Source: an uncultured bacterium
Lineage (GTDB): Bacteria; Bacillota_I; Bacilli_A; RFN20; CAG-826
NCBI GenBank assembly: GCA_949299195.1
Contig: CASFZN010000010.1
Span: 1 to 51,528 of the forward strand
Direction: 5' to 3'
Length of the DNA: 51,528 nucleotides
Below are positions 43,817 through 51,394 of this stretch, piece after piece (within the stretch, counting starts at the first letter, position 1; each line of letters begins with the position of its first letter). The notes under the pieces were generated by a model. It did not search any database. It worked only from the letters and a program-made list of their open reading frames with translations, and was not told where the DNA came from. The translations under genes and the position numbers were made by a program.

Positions 43817-43969
43817 AAATTCTTCACTTTTTTAAAAATTTTTTGTTTAAATTTAAAACTATATATAAAAAGGTAAGTAAATATCATGTTTTTAAATCTA
43901 TTATTTTTTATAAAAAATTCCTTATCTATTTTATATAAATAAGGAAAGATTTATTTTATTAATATTTAA

Positions 43970-44180
43970 TTATTCATATTCAATGGTTGAAGGTGGTTTT
44001 GAAGTGACATCATATAACGCCTTATTAACACCTTTAACTTCATTAACGATTCTAGAAGATATTTTAGATAAAAAATTATAATCTAGATGATAAAAATCAG
44101 CGGTCATTCCATCAATACTTGTGACACATCTAATCATTAAAGCATAATCATAACTTCTTTCATCTCCCTTAACTCAACGC
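43970..44180 (-). pseudogene. guaA: Remnant of guaA (GMP synthase, C-terminus)
   Basis: The frame ending at TAA 43970 reads [64 protein letters not shown]. This is the dimerisation-domain end of GMP synthase (family ...SSRIxNEVxGVNRVxYDITSKPPxTIEWE). Everything upstream of about 44180, including the catalytic domains, is absent, and a TGA precedes it. Only about 65 of some 510 residues remain. The final residue before Glu is Tyr where Trp is usual. Confidence 0.85.
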
Positions 44181-44302
44181 TTTTAAAGTTGCTAAGGGCT
44201 GTAAAATATTGCCAAATATCGTTATTTAAATGATTTTTATCACTATTTATTTTTTATAATTATATAACTTTTATATTAATGAAAGCATTATTAACTAATA
44301 AA

Positions 44303-44343
44303 AATGCCTGAATTATCTTACTATATTTGATCATCCAGGCATT
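44303..44343 (-). terminator. Terminator of the oligopeptidase gene
   Basis: AATGCCTG (44303-44310) and CAGGCATT (44336-44343), 25-base loop. On the minus strand TTTTATTAG follows, 29 bases after the stop. Confidence 0.8.
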
Positions 44344-44371
44344 ATTTAATATTAGAAGAATAAATTAATTA

Positions 44372-46075
44372 TTAGAATTTAGTATCATCGATAGAAAGTA
44401 AAATTTTCATTTGAGGTTTAATAACCTTTTTAACATTACCTTCTTCAAATGGGTTTCTTAATTTTGCATTTTTAATTAAAGTAACAAATGGATATTTTCC
44501 GCCCATCTTTAATAATTTAATATACTTTTTCCATGCTTTTTCTCTATTTTTATCCATTTCACATTTGAATTGGAGAGCTAAAACTTGTGCTAAAGTATAG
44601 TCAATATAATAGAATGGAGCGACAAAAATATGAGATTGTTTCATCCAGAATTTACCTTTATTTAAATAAGGAATGCAGTCAAAATTAAGATGTGGACGAT
44701 ATTTTTTCTCTAATTCAGCCCATTTAGCACATCTTTCTTCATGAGTTGCATCAACATTATCATAAACCCAGTGTTGGAATTCATCGACCTCAACTCCATA
44801 AGGAAGGAATGAAATAGCTTCATCTAAATGGGTATATCTATATTTATCAGCTTCTTCACCGAAGAAAGATTCCATATATGGATAAGCAAAAAACTCCATA
44901 CTCATCGAATCAATTTCACAAGCTTCAAGTGTTGGCATTCTAAATGCAGGTACACTAATTTTACTTCCTAAATAACCTTGGAAAGCATGACCAACTTCAT
45001 GAGTTAAGGTATCAACATCTTGAGCAGTTCCATTACTATTAGCAAAGATAAATGGAGATTTATATTTAGGGATATAAGTCATATATCCGCCACCCCTTTT
45101 ACCTTTTTTAGCATCTAAATCCATTAAGTGGTTAATAACCATAAAGTTAAAGAATTCACCACTTTCTTTAGACATATCGTTATACATTTCTTTAGCTTTT
45201 TCGACTAAATATTCGCTATTTCCAATAGGTTTAGGGTTTCCGCTTTTAAATTTTAAAGAATAATCTAAGAAGTCAGGTTTTTTAATTCCAAGTCTTTTTG
45301 CTTGTCTTTTTCTTAATTTAGTAACTTCTGGAACTACTACTTCATGGATTTGTTCGCGATATTTTATAACATCACTAGGAGTATAATCTAATCTAGAAAG
45401 ATTTAAATAAGCGAGTTCAGTAAAGCGTTCAAATCCTAAAGTTTTAGCCATTTTATCTCTTAAATGAACGAGTTTATCGTAGATTTCTCCGATTTCTTTA
45501 TCATGTTCTTCAATATATCCATAATAAAGTTTTGCAGCTTCTTCTCTGACACTTCTATCATTATCAGAAAGATATTTTGCAAGTTGAGTTAAAGATAGCG
45601 ATTCACCTTCAAATTCAACAACTCCAGTTGCAAAAATCTTTTCATATTCATTTGAAAGTTTGGCATCTTCTACCATAAAAGGAACAAGTCGATCGTCAAA
45701 ACTCTTTAAAAATGCCTCTAATAATTCAAAATAGTATGGAGTAAACTTATCTTCTAAATCTTTTCTATATTTAGAAGATACTAAGTCTTTAATAAATAAT
45801 GCTTCATAAGAAGCAACAACTGGAAGAACTTCATCACATTTATTATTAGCTTTATCATATTCTTTATTAGTTGTATCGATAGTATGTCTAATAGAAATAA
45901 TAGTAGAATCGCTTGTTAAATTATCTTTTAATTTATGATACTTTTTAACTACTTTTATAGCATCTTCTTTACTAGTTGCTTCACTTAATTCTTTTCGTAA
46001 TTCTTCATACTTTTTCTTATATACCTTTTCAGAAGGTACATGTTTTTTCATTTCTTCAAATTTCATTTTTTTCAC
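44372..46075 (-). CDS. pepF: M3-family oligoendopeptidase
   Basis: Cytoplasmic zinc metallopeptidase that cuts oligopeptides. Zinc motif DTLTHEVGHAFQGYL (HExxH with His-Glu-His) is near residue 353, with the third ligand Glu in TLEACEIDSMSMEFF near 382. Helical throughout, 567 aa, typical of the pepF/M3 clade. No signal peptide. It lies 66 bases downstream of the LemA-like gene, with a terminator between, so it probably has its own promoter. Known relatives supply amino acids from peptides. Confidence 0.93.
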   Translation of the reverse strand: MKKMKFEEMKKHVPSEKVYKKKYEELRKELSEATSKEDAIKVVKKYHKLKDNLTSDSTIISIRHTIDTTNKEYDKANNKCDEVLPVVASYEALFIKDLVSSKYRKDLEDKFTPYYFELLEAFLKSFDDRLVPFMVEDAKLSNEYEKIFATGVVEFEGESLSLTQLAKYLSDNDRSVREEAAKLYYGYIEEHDKEIGEIYDKLVHLRDKMAKTLGFERFTELAYLNLSRLDYTPSDVIKYREQIHEVVVPEVTKLRKRQAKRLGIKKPDFLDYSLKFKSGNPKPIGNSEYLVEKAKEMYNDMSKESGEFFNFMVINHLMDLDAKKGKRGGGYMTYIPKYKSPFIFANSNGTAQDVDTLTHEVGHAFQGYLGSKISVPAFRMPTLEACEIDSMSMEFFAYPYMESFFGEEADKYRYTHLDEAISFLPYGVEVDEFQHWVYDNVDATHEERCAKWAELEKKYRPHLNFDCIPYLNKGKFWMKQSHIFVAPFYYIDYTLAQVLALQFKCEMDKNREKAWKKYIKLLKMGGKYPFVTLIKNAKLRNPFEEGNVKKVIKPQMKILLSIDDTKF

Positions 46076-46118
46076 TCTCCTTTTTATTTTAGATATTTAA
46101 AGTTAATGTATATAAATA

Positions 46119-46144
46119 AAATCCATAATTTTTATGGATTTTTA
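46119..46144 (-). terminator. Terminator of the LemA-like gene
   Basis: AAAATCCATAA and TTATGGATTTT around a short T-loop, overlapping the stop of the gene at 46142. T-rich on the minus strand. Confidence 0.7.
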
Positions 46145-46684
46145 TTCAATCCTTTCTTTTTCTTTTATTTTAAAAATCTTCTTTATAAATTTAGTACCAA
46201 AAAGATTATGGTAATAGTTAAATGCTACAACATTAGAATTATAAAGTTGAGTAGAGATTGTAAAACGAGTATTAATATCATCAATATTATTTACAATTCT
46301 TCTTAATTCATCTTCATTATTAATTCTTTTATTGATGATTAAATATTCAAGTTCTTTATAGATATTTTCTAAATATTGGAATTTAATAAAAAAGTCTTTT
46401 GAATCTTTGATTAATTCATATTCTTCTTCTTTTTCTATTTTTTTATTTAAATAATCTTCGATTAAATCGATCTTTACTTCGTTTTCTTCACGTTTATAGG
46501 TAAGATTAATAAGTTCATGAGTTAACCCATTTTTTTGATAAAGTAGAACCGAGATTGATTGAGTTAAAGTAATTATTTTCTTTTTAAAAGAGTTCATAAA
46601 AATAAATGAAGCGATGACATAGATTATATAAACTCCAATAATTATGATAAATGCGATTAAAATACTTAATTCAGTTTGATTCAT
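46142..46684 (-). CDS. LemA-like membrane protein
   Basis: 180 aa. Residues 6-30 form one membrane helix (LSILIAFIIIIGVYIIYVIAS), then a long helical, charged region, and YNSNVVAFNYYHNLFGTKFIKKIF near 148-171, matching the LemA signature (YN-x2-V-x2-[FY]N-x5-FP-x3-I). The FP of the family is replaced by FG, and it is shorter than LemA between helix and signature. The role of LemA proteins is unclear; some are membrane scaffolds. Divergent from the HAD gene. Confidence 0.65.
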   Translation of the reverse strand: MNQTELSILIAFIIIIGVYIIYVIASFIFMNSFKKKIITLTQSISVLLYQKNGLTHELINLTYKREENEVKIDLIEDYLNKKIEKEEEYELIKDSKDFFIKFQYLENIYKELEYLIINKRINNEDELRRIVNNIDDINTRFTISTQLYNSNVVAFNYYHNLFGTKFIKKIFKIKEKERIE

Positions 46685-46861
46685 ATCTAACTTTTTATTT
46701 TTCTTATATTTTTTAAATGGGTTTAAACTTTTTAATTTTTTAAAATAATTATTTTTTAAATTTTAAATACTACTTTTTTTACTTTTACCCACGAGATAAA
46801 TTATTGATTATATTTCGAATATTTTCAAGATTTTTACTACTATATATGATATATTTTACTT

Positions 46862-47719
46862 ATGAAAAAGAAACAAAAACCATTATTAGCACTCATCTAC
46901 GATTTTGATTCAACTCTTGCCGTTACTGACATGCAAGCTTTTAAGTTTATTCCAAGTATGGGAATGTCAACTGAAGAATTCTGGGAAAAGACAAACGAAG
47001 AATTCCATTCTAAAGATATGGACCGTGTTTTATGTTATTTATATATGATGGTTCGTATTGCAAAAGAAAAAAATATCCCATTAACTAGAAAATTTTTAAA
47101 TAATTGTGGCGATAATATTGAATATTTTAATGGAGTTACTGATTGGTTTGATAGAATCAACGAAATGGGAAAAATTTATGGAGTTCAAATTGAACACTAT
47201 ATTATTTCATGTGGAAACTTAGAAATTATTGAAAAATGTTCAATCGCAAAATATTTTAAAAATATGTTTGCCTGCGAATTTATTTATGATGATGACGGAG
47301 TCGCTATTTGGCCTAAAACTGCGATAAATTATACCGGAAAAACTCAATATATTTATCGAATTAACAAGGGATTAACAGAAGATAATAGCGATCAAGAGAT
47401 AAATGAAAAAACTCATCATAAAAGAATTCCAATGGATAATATGATCTATATTGGAGATGGATTAACTGATGTTCCGGCAATGATTACTGTTAAAGAAAGT
47501 GGTGGTACTTCTATTGCAGTTTATAAAAAAGGCAAACGTGATAAGGTTAATTCATATTATGAAGATAACCGCGTTAATTATATCTGTGAAGCTGATTATT
47601 CTAAGGGTTCAAACTTAGAAAAAATTGTAAAACTTATCATTAAATCAACTGCGATTAAAGAAACATTAAAAGAAGAGTCTTTAAAAGCGGTTGTTCATGA
47701 AGAAAATGAAACAAAATAG
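46862..47719 (+). CDS. HAD-family phosphatase
   Basis: 285 aa. Motif I YDFDSTLAV (nucleophile Asp14, acid Asp16) lies at residues 13-21, a helical cap covers about 25-100, motif II is ISCGNLEII near 119, and motif III-IV is YIGDGLTDVPAM near 199. Looks like the phosphoserine phosphatase-like HAD-IB group, of unknown substrate; the long cap (KFIPSMGMSTEEFWEKT) is shared with uncharacterised Firmicute proteins. First gene of a rightward operon: it overlaps ispD, which overlaps the S1 gene, which overlaps pgi. Confidence 0.83.
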   Translation: MKKKQKPLLALIYDFDSTLAVTDMQAFKFIPSMGMSTEEFWEKTNEEFHSKDMDRVLCYLYMMVRIAKEKNIPLTRKFLNNCGDNIEYFNGVTDWFDRINEMGKIYGVQIEHYIISCGNLEIIEKCSIAKYFKNMFACEFIYDDDGVAIWPKTAINYTGKTQYIYRINKGLTEDNSDQEINEKTHHKRIPMDNMIYIGDGLTDVPAMITVKESGGTSIAVYKKGKRDKVNSYYEDNRVNYICEADYSKGSNLEKIVKLIIKSTAIKETLKEESLKAVVHEENETK

Positions 47720-48488
47720 TAATAAAAATATTGGTGCTATTCTTCTTTTAGGTGGAGAATCATCAAGATTTAAAAAAACTACTAAAGGAAATATTAAAAA
47801 ACAATATATCGAAATCAATAATAAACCTTTGTTTATATATACTCTTACTACTTTTTTAAATCTTGATGATATATCACATCTTTTTTTAGTTATACCTAAA
47901 AGCGACTTTAATTATGTTTTAAAAGAATTAAAAAATCATAATCTCGAAAAATATATAGAAAATAGTAAGCTTTATTTAGTTAATGGAGGAAAGATTAGAC
48001 AAGATAGTGTTTATAATGCTCTTTCTTCTATTAATGAATTAAAAATTGAATTAGATTATATATTAATCCATGATGCAGTTAGACCATTAATAGATGAAAA
48101 TATTATTAATGAACATATAAATAATATTAAAAATAACGATAATTATCGTGCTTATATCACAATTAATGATATTAGTGATTCTTTAATTTATTTAAATAAT
48201 GAAGAAATAAATTATATCGATAGAGAAAAGATTAAAATAGTTCAAACCCCTCAATCTTTTAATTATTTTGATCTATATGAAGCTTATAAAAGTGTTAAAA
48301 ATAATCAATTAAATATATATCAAACATTTAAAGATGATTACTCATTATTTAAATATTTTTTTCAAAATAGTGATAAAAAGAATGTTCTTTTTATCAAAGG
48401 AGATATCTTAAACTTTAAACTAACTAGCAATGAAGAGTTAAAACTTTTAGAATATATATTTGGTAATAAAACTTATGGGAAAAAGTAA
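47697..48488 (+). CDS. ispD: 2-C-methyl-D-erythritol 4-phosphate cytidylyltransferase
   Basis: Third step of the MEP isoprenoid pathway, adding CMP to MEP. IGAILLLGGESSRFKKTTKGNIKKQY near residue 12 is the nucleotide loop (family A-AG-G-R-x...KQ), HDAVRPLID near 124 binds metal and substrate, and IVQTPQSFNY near 181 is the family QTPQxF. Slightly divergent (LLGG for AAGxG) and longer than usual. Start uncertain: ATG 47697 or 47706, both inside the HAD gene. It ends overlapping the S1 gene by 14 bases. The palindrome CGATAATTATCG lies in the coding sequence at 48137-48148. Confidence 0.87.
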   Translation: MKKMKQNSNKNIGAILLLGGESSRFKKTTKGNIKKQYIEINNKPLFIYTLTTFLNLDDISHLFLVIPKSDFNYVLKELKNHNLEKYIENSKLYLVNGGKIRQDSVYNALSSINELKIELDYILIHDAVRPLIDENIINEHINNIKNNDNYRAYITINDISDSLIYLNNEEINYIDREKIKIVQTPQSFNYFDLYEAYKSVKNNQLNIYQTFKDDYSLFKYFFQNSDKKNVLFIKGDILNFKLTSNEELKLLEYIFGNKTYGKK

Positions 48489-48876
48489 CGTCATTTTTAA
48501 GGAAAAAGATATCATTGAAGGAATAGTTATCTCCATTAAAAAGTATGGAGTTTTCCTCTCTTTTGATGATAACTATGTAGGATTACTTCATATCTCGGAA
48601 ATCTCTCATAATTATGTTAATAATATTGAGAAATATTTTTCTATTGGAGATAAAGTAAAAGTAATGATTAAAAAGATAGATACTTCTACCAAATTCCTTG
48701 AAGTTTCGTTAAAATTATTACCGAGTGATTTAAATCCTTATAATAAGATATTACCTTCTAAGAAGGTATTATCTTATATTAAAGATATAGATTTCACTAA
48801 ATTAGAAAAGGCATTACCTAATCTAATTAAGGAAGAATTAAAGAGGGAGAAAGAAGAAGATGAGTCTAAAGGTTAA
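48475..48876 (+). CDS. S1 RNA-binding domain protein (YugI-like)
   Basis: 133 aa. One S1 domain at residues 8-80: GIVISIKKYGVFLSFDDNYVGLLHISEIS and GDKVKVMIKKIDTSTKFLEVSLKL. The tail is lysine-rich and helical. Resembles the general stress protein 13/YugI group, which binds ribosomes or RNA; in Bacillus yugI also lies near pgi. I start at ATG 48475 (MGKSNVIF); an upstream TTG is unlikely. The stop lies 16 bases inside pgi, so the two are translationally coupled. Confidence 0.85.
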   Translation: MGKSNVIFKEKDIIEGIVISIKKYGVFLSFDDNYVGLLHISEISHNYVNNIEKYFSIGDKVKVMIKKIDTSTKFLEVSLKLLPSDLNPYNKILPSKKVLSYIKDIDFTKLEKALPNLIKEELKREKEEDESKG

Positions 48877-50155
48877 TTTCGATTACATTCCAGAACATTG
48901 TATGGTTGATTTCGAAGAAAATGCATTAAGAGTAAAATCAATCGATAAAATGATTCAACTTAAAACTGGTAAAGGAAATGATTTCCTTGGATGGGTAGAT
49001 TATCCAGTTAATTATAATAAGGAAGAAGTCGAAAGAATTATTGCTAAAGCTGAAAGCTTTAAGAAAAATTATGAAATTTTAGTTGTTTGCGGAATTGGTG
49101 GAAGCTATTTAGGTGCTAGAGCTGCAATTGAAGCATTAAATGGTTTATTACCACATAATAAAAAGGGAATGGAAGTATTATATTTAGGTAATACTCTTGA
49201 TCCTAACTACACCCACGATATCTTAGAATATATCAAAGATAAGAAATTCGCTGTTTGTGTTATTTCTAAAAGTGGCACTACTACTGAAACTAGTGTTTCA
49301 TTTAGAATCTTAAAAGAAATGTTAGAAACAAAAATTGGTAAAGAAGGTGCAAAAGATGCAATCGTTGCTGTTACCGATAAAGAAAATGGAGCCTTAAGAA
49401 AATTAGCTAACGATGAAGGATATGAAACTTTCGAACTTCCTAGAGATATCGGTGGAAGATTCTCAGTCATTACTCCAGTTGGTTTATTCCCAATCGCTTG
49501 TGCAGGAATTAATATCAATGAACTTATTGAAGGATTAAAACAAGCAAGAGAAGATTTCTCAAGTAATGATATTTTCCAAAATCAATGCTATCAATACGCA
49601 TTAGTTAGAAACTATCTCCATAATATTGGCTATAAAATCGAAATGTTCTCATCATATGAAATGAGATTCAGAATGTTAGCTGAATGGTGGAAACAATTAT
49701 TCGACGAAAGTGAAGGAAAAGATGGAAAAGCTGTCTTTACTACTGCTGCTACTTTCACTACCGACTTACACTCATTAGGTCAATTCATCCAAGAAGGTAC
49801 TAAAGTCTTATATGAAACAATTCTTCATATTGAAGAACCAGAATATGATGTTGAAGTTCCTTTCGATAAAGATGATTTAGATGGATTAAACTATTTAGCA
49901 GGTAAGAAATTATCTTATATTAATAAGAAAGCATATGAAGGAACTTTAGAAGCTCATTCAGAAACTGGCGGAGTTCCAAATATCACAATTACACTCGATA
50001 AAATGAATACATTTAACTTAGGTTACTTATTCTATTTCTTTATGAAAGCTTGTGCAATGAGTGCTTACCTTTTAGGTGTTAACCCATTTAATCAACCAGG
50101 TGTTGAAGTTTATAAAAAGAATATGTTCCATTTACTTGGAAAACCTGGATTCTAA
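48860..50155 (+). CDS. pgi: Glucose-6-phosphate isomerase
   Basis: Interconverts glucose 6-phosphate and fructose 6-phosphate. VCGIGGSYLGARAAIEAL near residue 75, VISKSGTTTETSVSFRIL near 134 (phosphate-binding SGT), the catalytic Glu in FTTDLHSLGQFIQEG near 303, and NPFNQPGVEVYKK near 412 (active-site Lys). Length 431 aa is the short Firmicute form. Ribosome binding site GAGGGAGAAAG lies inside the S1 gene. A strong terminator follows. Confidence 0.97.
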   Translation: MSLKVNFDYIPEHCMVDFEENALRVKSIDKMIQLKTGKGNDFLGWVDYPVNYNKEEVERIIAKAESFKKNYEILVVCGIGGSYLGARAAIEALNGLLPHNKKGMEVLYLGNTLDPNYTHDILEYIKDKKFAVCVISKSGTTTETSVSFRILKEMLETKIGKEGAKDAIVAVTDKENGALRKLANDEGYETFELPRDIGGRFSVITPVGLFPIACAGININELIEGLKQAREDFSSNDIFQNQCYQYALVRNYLHNIGYKIEMFSSYEMRFRMLAEWWKQLFDESEGKDGKAVFTTAATFTTDLHSLGQFIQEGTKVLYETILHIEEPEYDVEVPFDKDDLDGLNYLAGKKLSYINKKAYEGTLEAHSETGGVPNITITLDKMNTFNLGYLFYFFMKACAMSAYLLGVNPFNQPGVEVYKKNMFHLLGKPGF

Positions 50156-50175
50156 TATCTTAATATTATAAAACT

Positions 50176-50210
50176 AAGCCCTTTACTTAATGATAGAGGG
50201 CTTTTTCTTT
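50176..50210 (+). terminator. Terminator of the HAD-ispD-S1-pgi operon
   Basis: AAGCCCT (50176-50182) and AGGGCTT (50197-50203), then a T-run with one C, 21 bases after the stop. Confidence 0.9.
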
Positions 50211-50225
50211 TAGTACGTTTTACTT

Positions 50226-50300
50226 CTTAGTAAGTTATAAATGGTTTACACGTGAAAACTTTTTATTTCTTACTAAGTTTTAAATTTTAATGCTTACTAA
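50226..50300. repeat. Dispersed repeat with CACGTG dyad
   Basis: CTTAGTAAG at 50226, dyad GTTTACACGTGAAAAC at 50244-50259, then TTTTATTTCTTACTAAG (50261-50277) and TTTTAATGCTTACT. The last two strings occur exactly near 14617-14677 after RNase P RNA, and a diverged copy lies at 35224-35270. Confidence 0.7.
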
Positions 50301-50316
50301 CAAGTAAGGATTAAAT

Positions 50317-50757
50317 TTAATACTTCATTTTTATATCGTCATTATTACTTTCTGTTAGATCGTTATCTGTGTATTTAGAAATAACTACTATTCCTACTAA
50401 TAATAAATATGCAAAAATCAAAAGTATTTGAACTCCGATAAATAAATTTTGGCTAATTAAAATTGTTAATGAAAAAATGATTAAACTAATTAAAACTAAA
50501 CTTAAACTTATTTTATATAACCGGGTTCTTCTTATAAATAAGTTAACAGTGTAATTAATAAGTAACAAACATAAAAAAATAATGTCGATATTATAATAAA
50601 AAGGAAGATTAAAATAGGTTAGATTATCACTATCTTTAACATAAAAAAGAAGACTAAATCTTAAAAATATTAATCCTAAAACAATAATATAAAATAAAAC
50701 TGTTAATATAATTTGATATATTTTGAACTTCTTTTTTGTTATATTTTTTTCCATCAA
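50317..50757 (-). CDS. Small four-helix membrane protein of unknown function
   Basis: 146 aa. Hydrophobic helices at about residues 14-38, 54-75, 83-102 and 105-126, joined by short loops, with a basic start and an acidic Asn/Asp-rich tail. No family recognised. One CGG codon at 50521-50523 (residue 79, RTRLYK), at the membrane interface between helices 2 and 3, where Trp would be as plausible as Arg. Ribosome binding site AAGGAG. Confidence 0.7.
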   Translation of the reverse strand: MMEKNITKKKFKIYQIILTVLFYIIVLGLIFLRFSLLFYVKDSDNLTYFNLPFYYNIDIIFLCLLLINYTVNLFIRRTRLYKISLSLVLISLIIFSLTILISQNLFIGVQILLIFAYLLLVGIVVISKYTDNDLTESNNDDIKMKY

Positions 50758-50904
50758 ATTCTCCTTTTAAATCGTATTAAATAATATTATAATACTTTTG
50801 CGTATCAATCCTACGAAAAGTCGGAAATATTAAAGAAATATTATTGACTTTAATCCTTAGTATTTGATATATTTAATAAGCACGCTTTAAGGTGTAAATA
50901 GGAT

Positions 50905-50980
50905 GGATGTTTAGCTCAGCTGGGAGAGCATCGCCTTTACACGGCGGAGGTCAGAGGTTCGAGCCCTCTAACATCCACCA
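50905..50980 (+). tRNA. tRNA-Val(TAC)
   Basis: 76 nt with encoded CCA. Acceptor GGATGTT/AACATCC, D-loop AGCTCAGCTGGGAGAGCA, anticodon TAC in CTTTACAC, T-loop GTTCGAGCC. First of five tRNA genes in one direction. Confidence 0.96.
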
Positions 50981-51011
50981 AATATTAAAGCAAAGTCTAG
51001 TGCAATAAACT

Positions 51012-51095
51012 GGAGGGGTAGCGAAGAGGCTAAACGCGGTTGACTGTAAATCAATTCCTTCGGGTTCGGCAGTTCGAATCTGCCCCCCTCCACCA
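51012..51095 (+). tRNA. tRNA-Tyr(GTA)
   Basis: 84 nt with encoded CCA. Acceptor GGAGGGG/CCCCTCC, anticodon GTA in CTGTAAA, long class II variable arm (ATTCCTTCGGGTT), T-loop GTTCGAATC. Confidence 0.95.
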
Positions 51096-51120
51096 CTACA
51101 ACTATTAAACAAATAGTTAT

Positions 51121-51196
51121 TGGGGTGTAGCCAAGAGGTAAGGCAACAGACTTTGACTCTGTCATTCCGCTGGTTCGAGTCCAGCCACCCCAGCCA
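51121..51196 (+). tRNA. tRNA-Gln(TTG)
   Basis: 76 nt with encoded CCA. Acceptor TGGGGTG/CACCCCA, D-arm AGCCAAGAGGTAAGGCA, anticodon TTG in CTTTGAC, T-loop GTTCGAGTC. The U1-A72 pair is typical of tRNA-Gln. Confidence 0.96.
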
Positions 51197-51217
51197 GTAG
51201 TTAGACCTACTAAATAT

Positions 51218-51293
51218 GATTCACTAGCTCAGTTGGTAGAGCACTTGACTTTTAATCAAGGGGTCTGGAGTTCGAATCTCCAGTGAGTCACCA
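51218..51293 (+). tRNA. tRNA-Lys(TTT)
   Basis: 76 nt with encoded CCA. Acceptor GATTCAC/GTGAGTC (one G.T), AGCTCAGTTGGTAGAGCA D-arm, anticodon TTT in CTTTTAA, T-loop GTTCGAATC. Confidence 0.96.
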
Positions 51294-51299
51294 AAAAGT

Positions 51300-51386
51300 G
51301 CCCAGATGGCGGAATAGGTAGACGCGCAGGACTTAAAATCCTGTGGTAGCGATACCGTACCGGTTCGATTCCGGTTCCGGGCACCA
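51300..51386 (+). tRNA. tRNA-Leu(TAA)
   Basis: 87 nt with encoded CCA. Acceptor GCCCAGA/TCCGGGC with an A.C mismatch at the fifth pair, anticodon TAA in CTTAAAA, long variable arm, T-loop GTTCGATTC. Its 3' end is only 8 bases from the IS element's left end. Confidence 0.94.
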
Positions 51387-51394
51387 ATTTAAGA

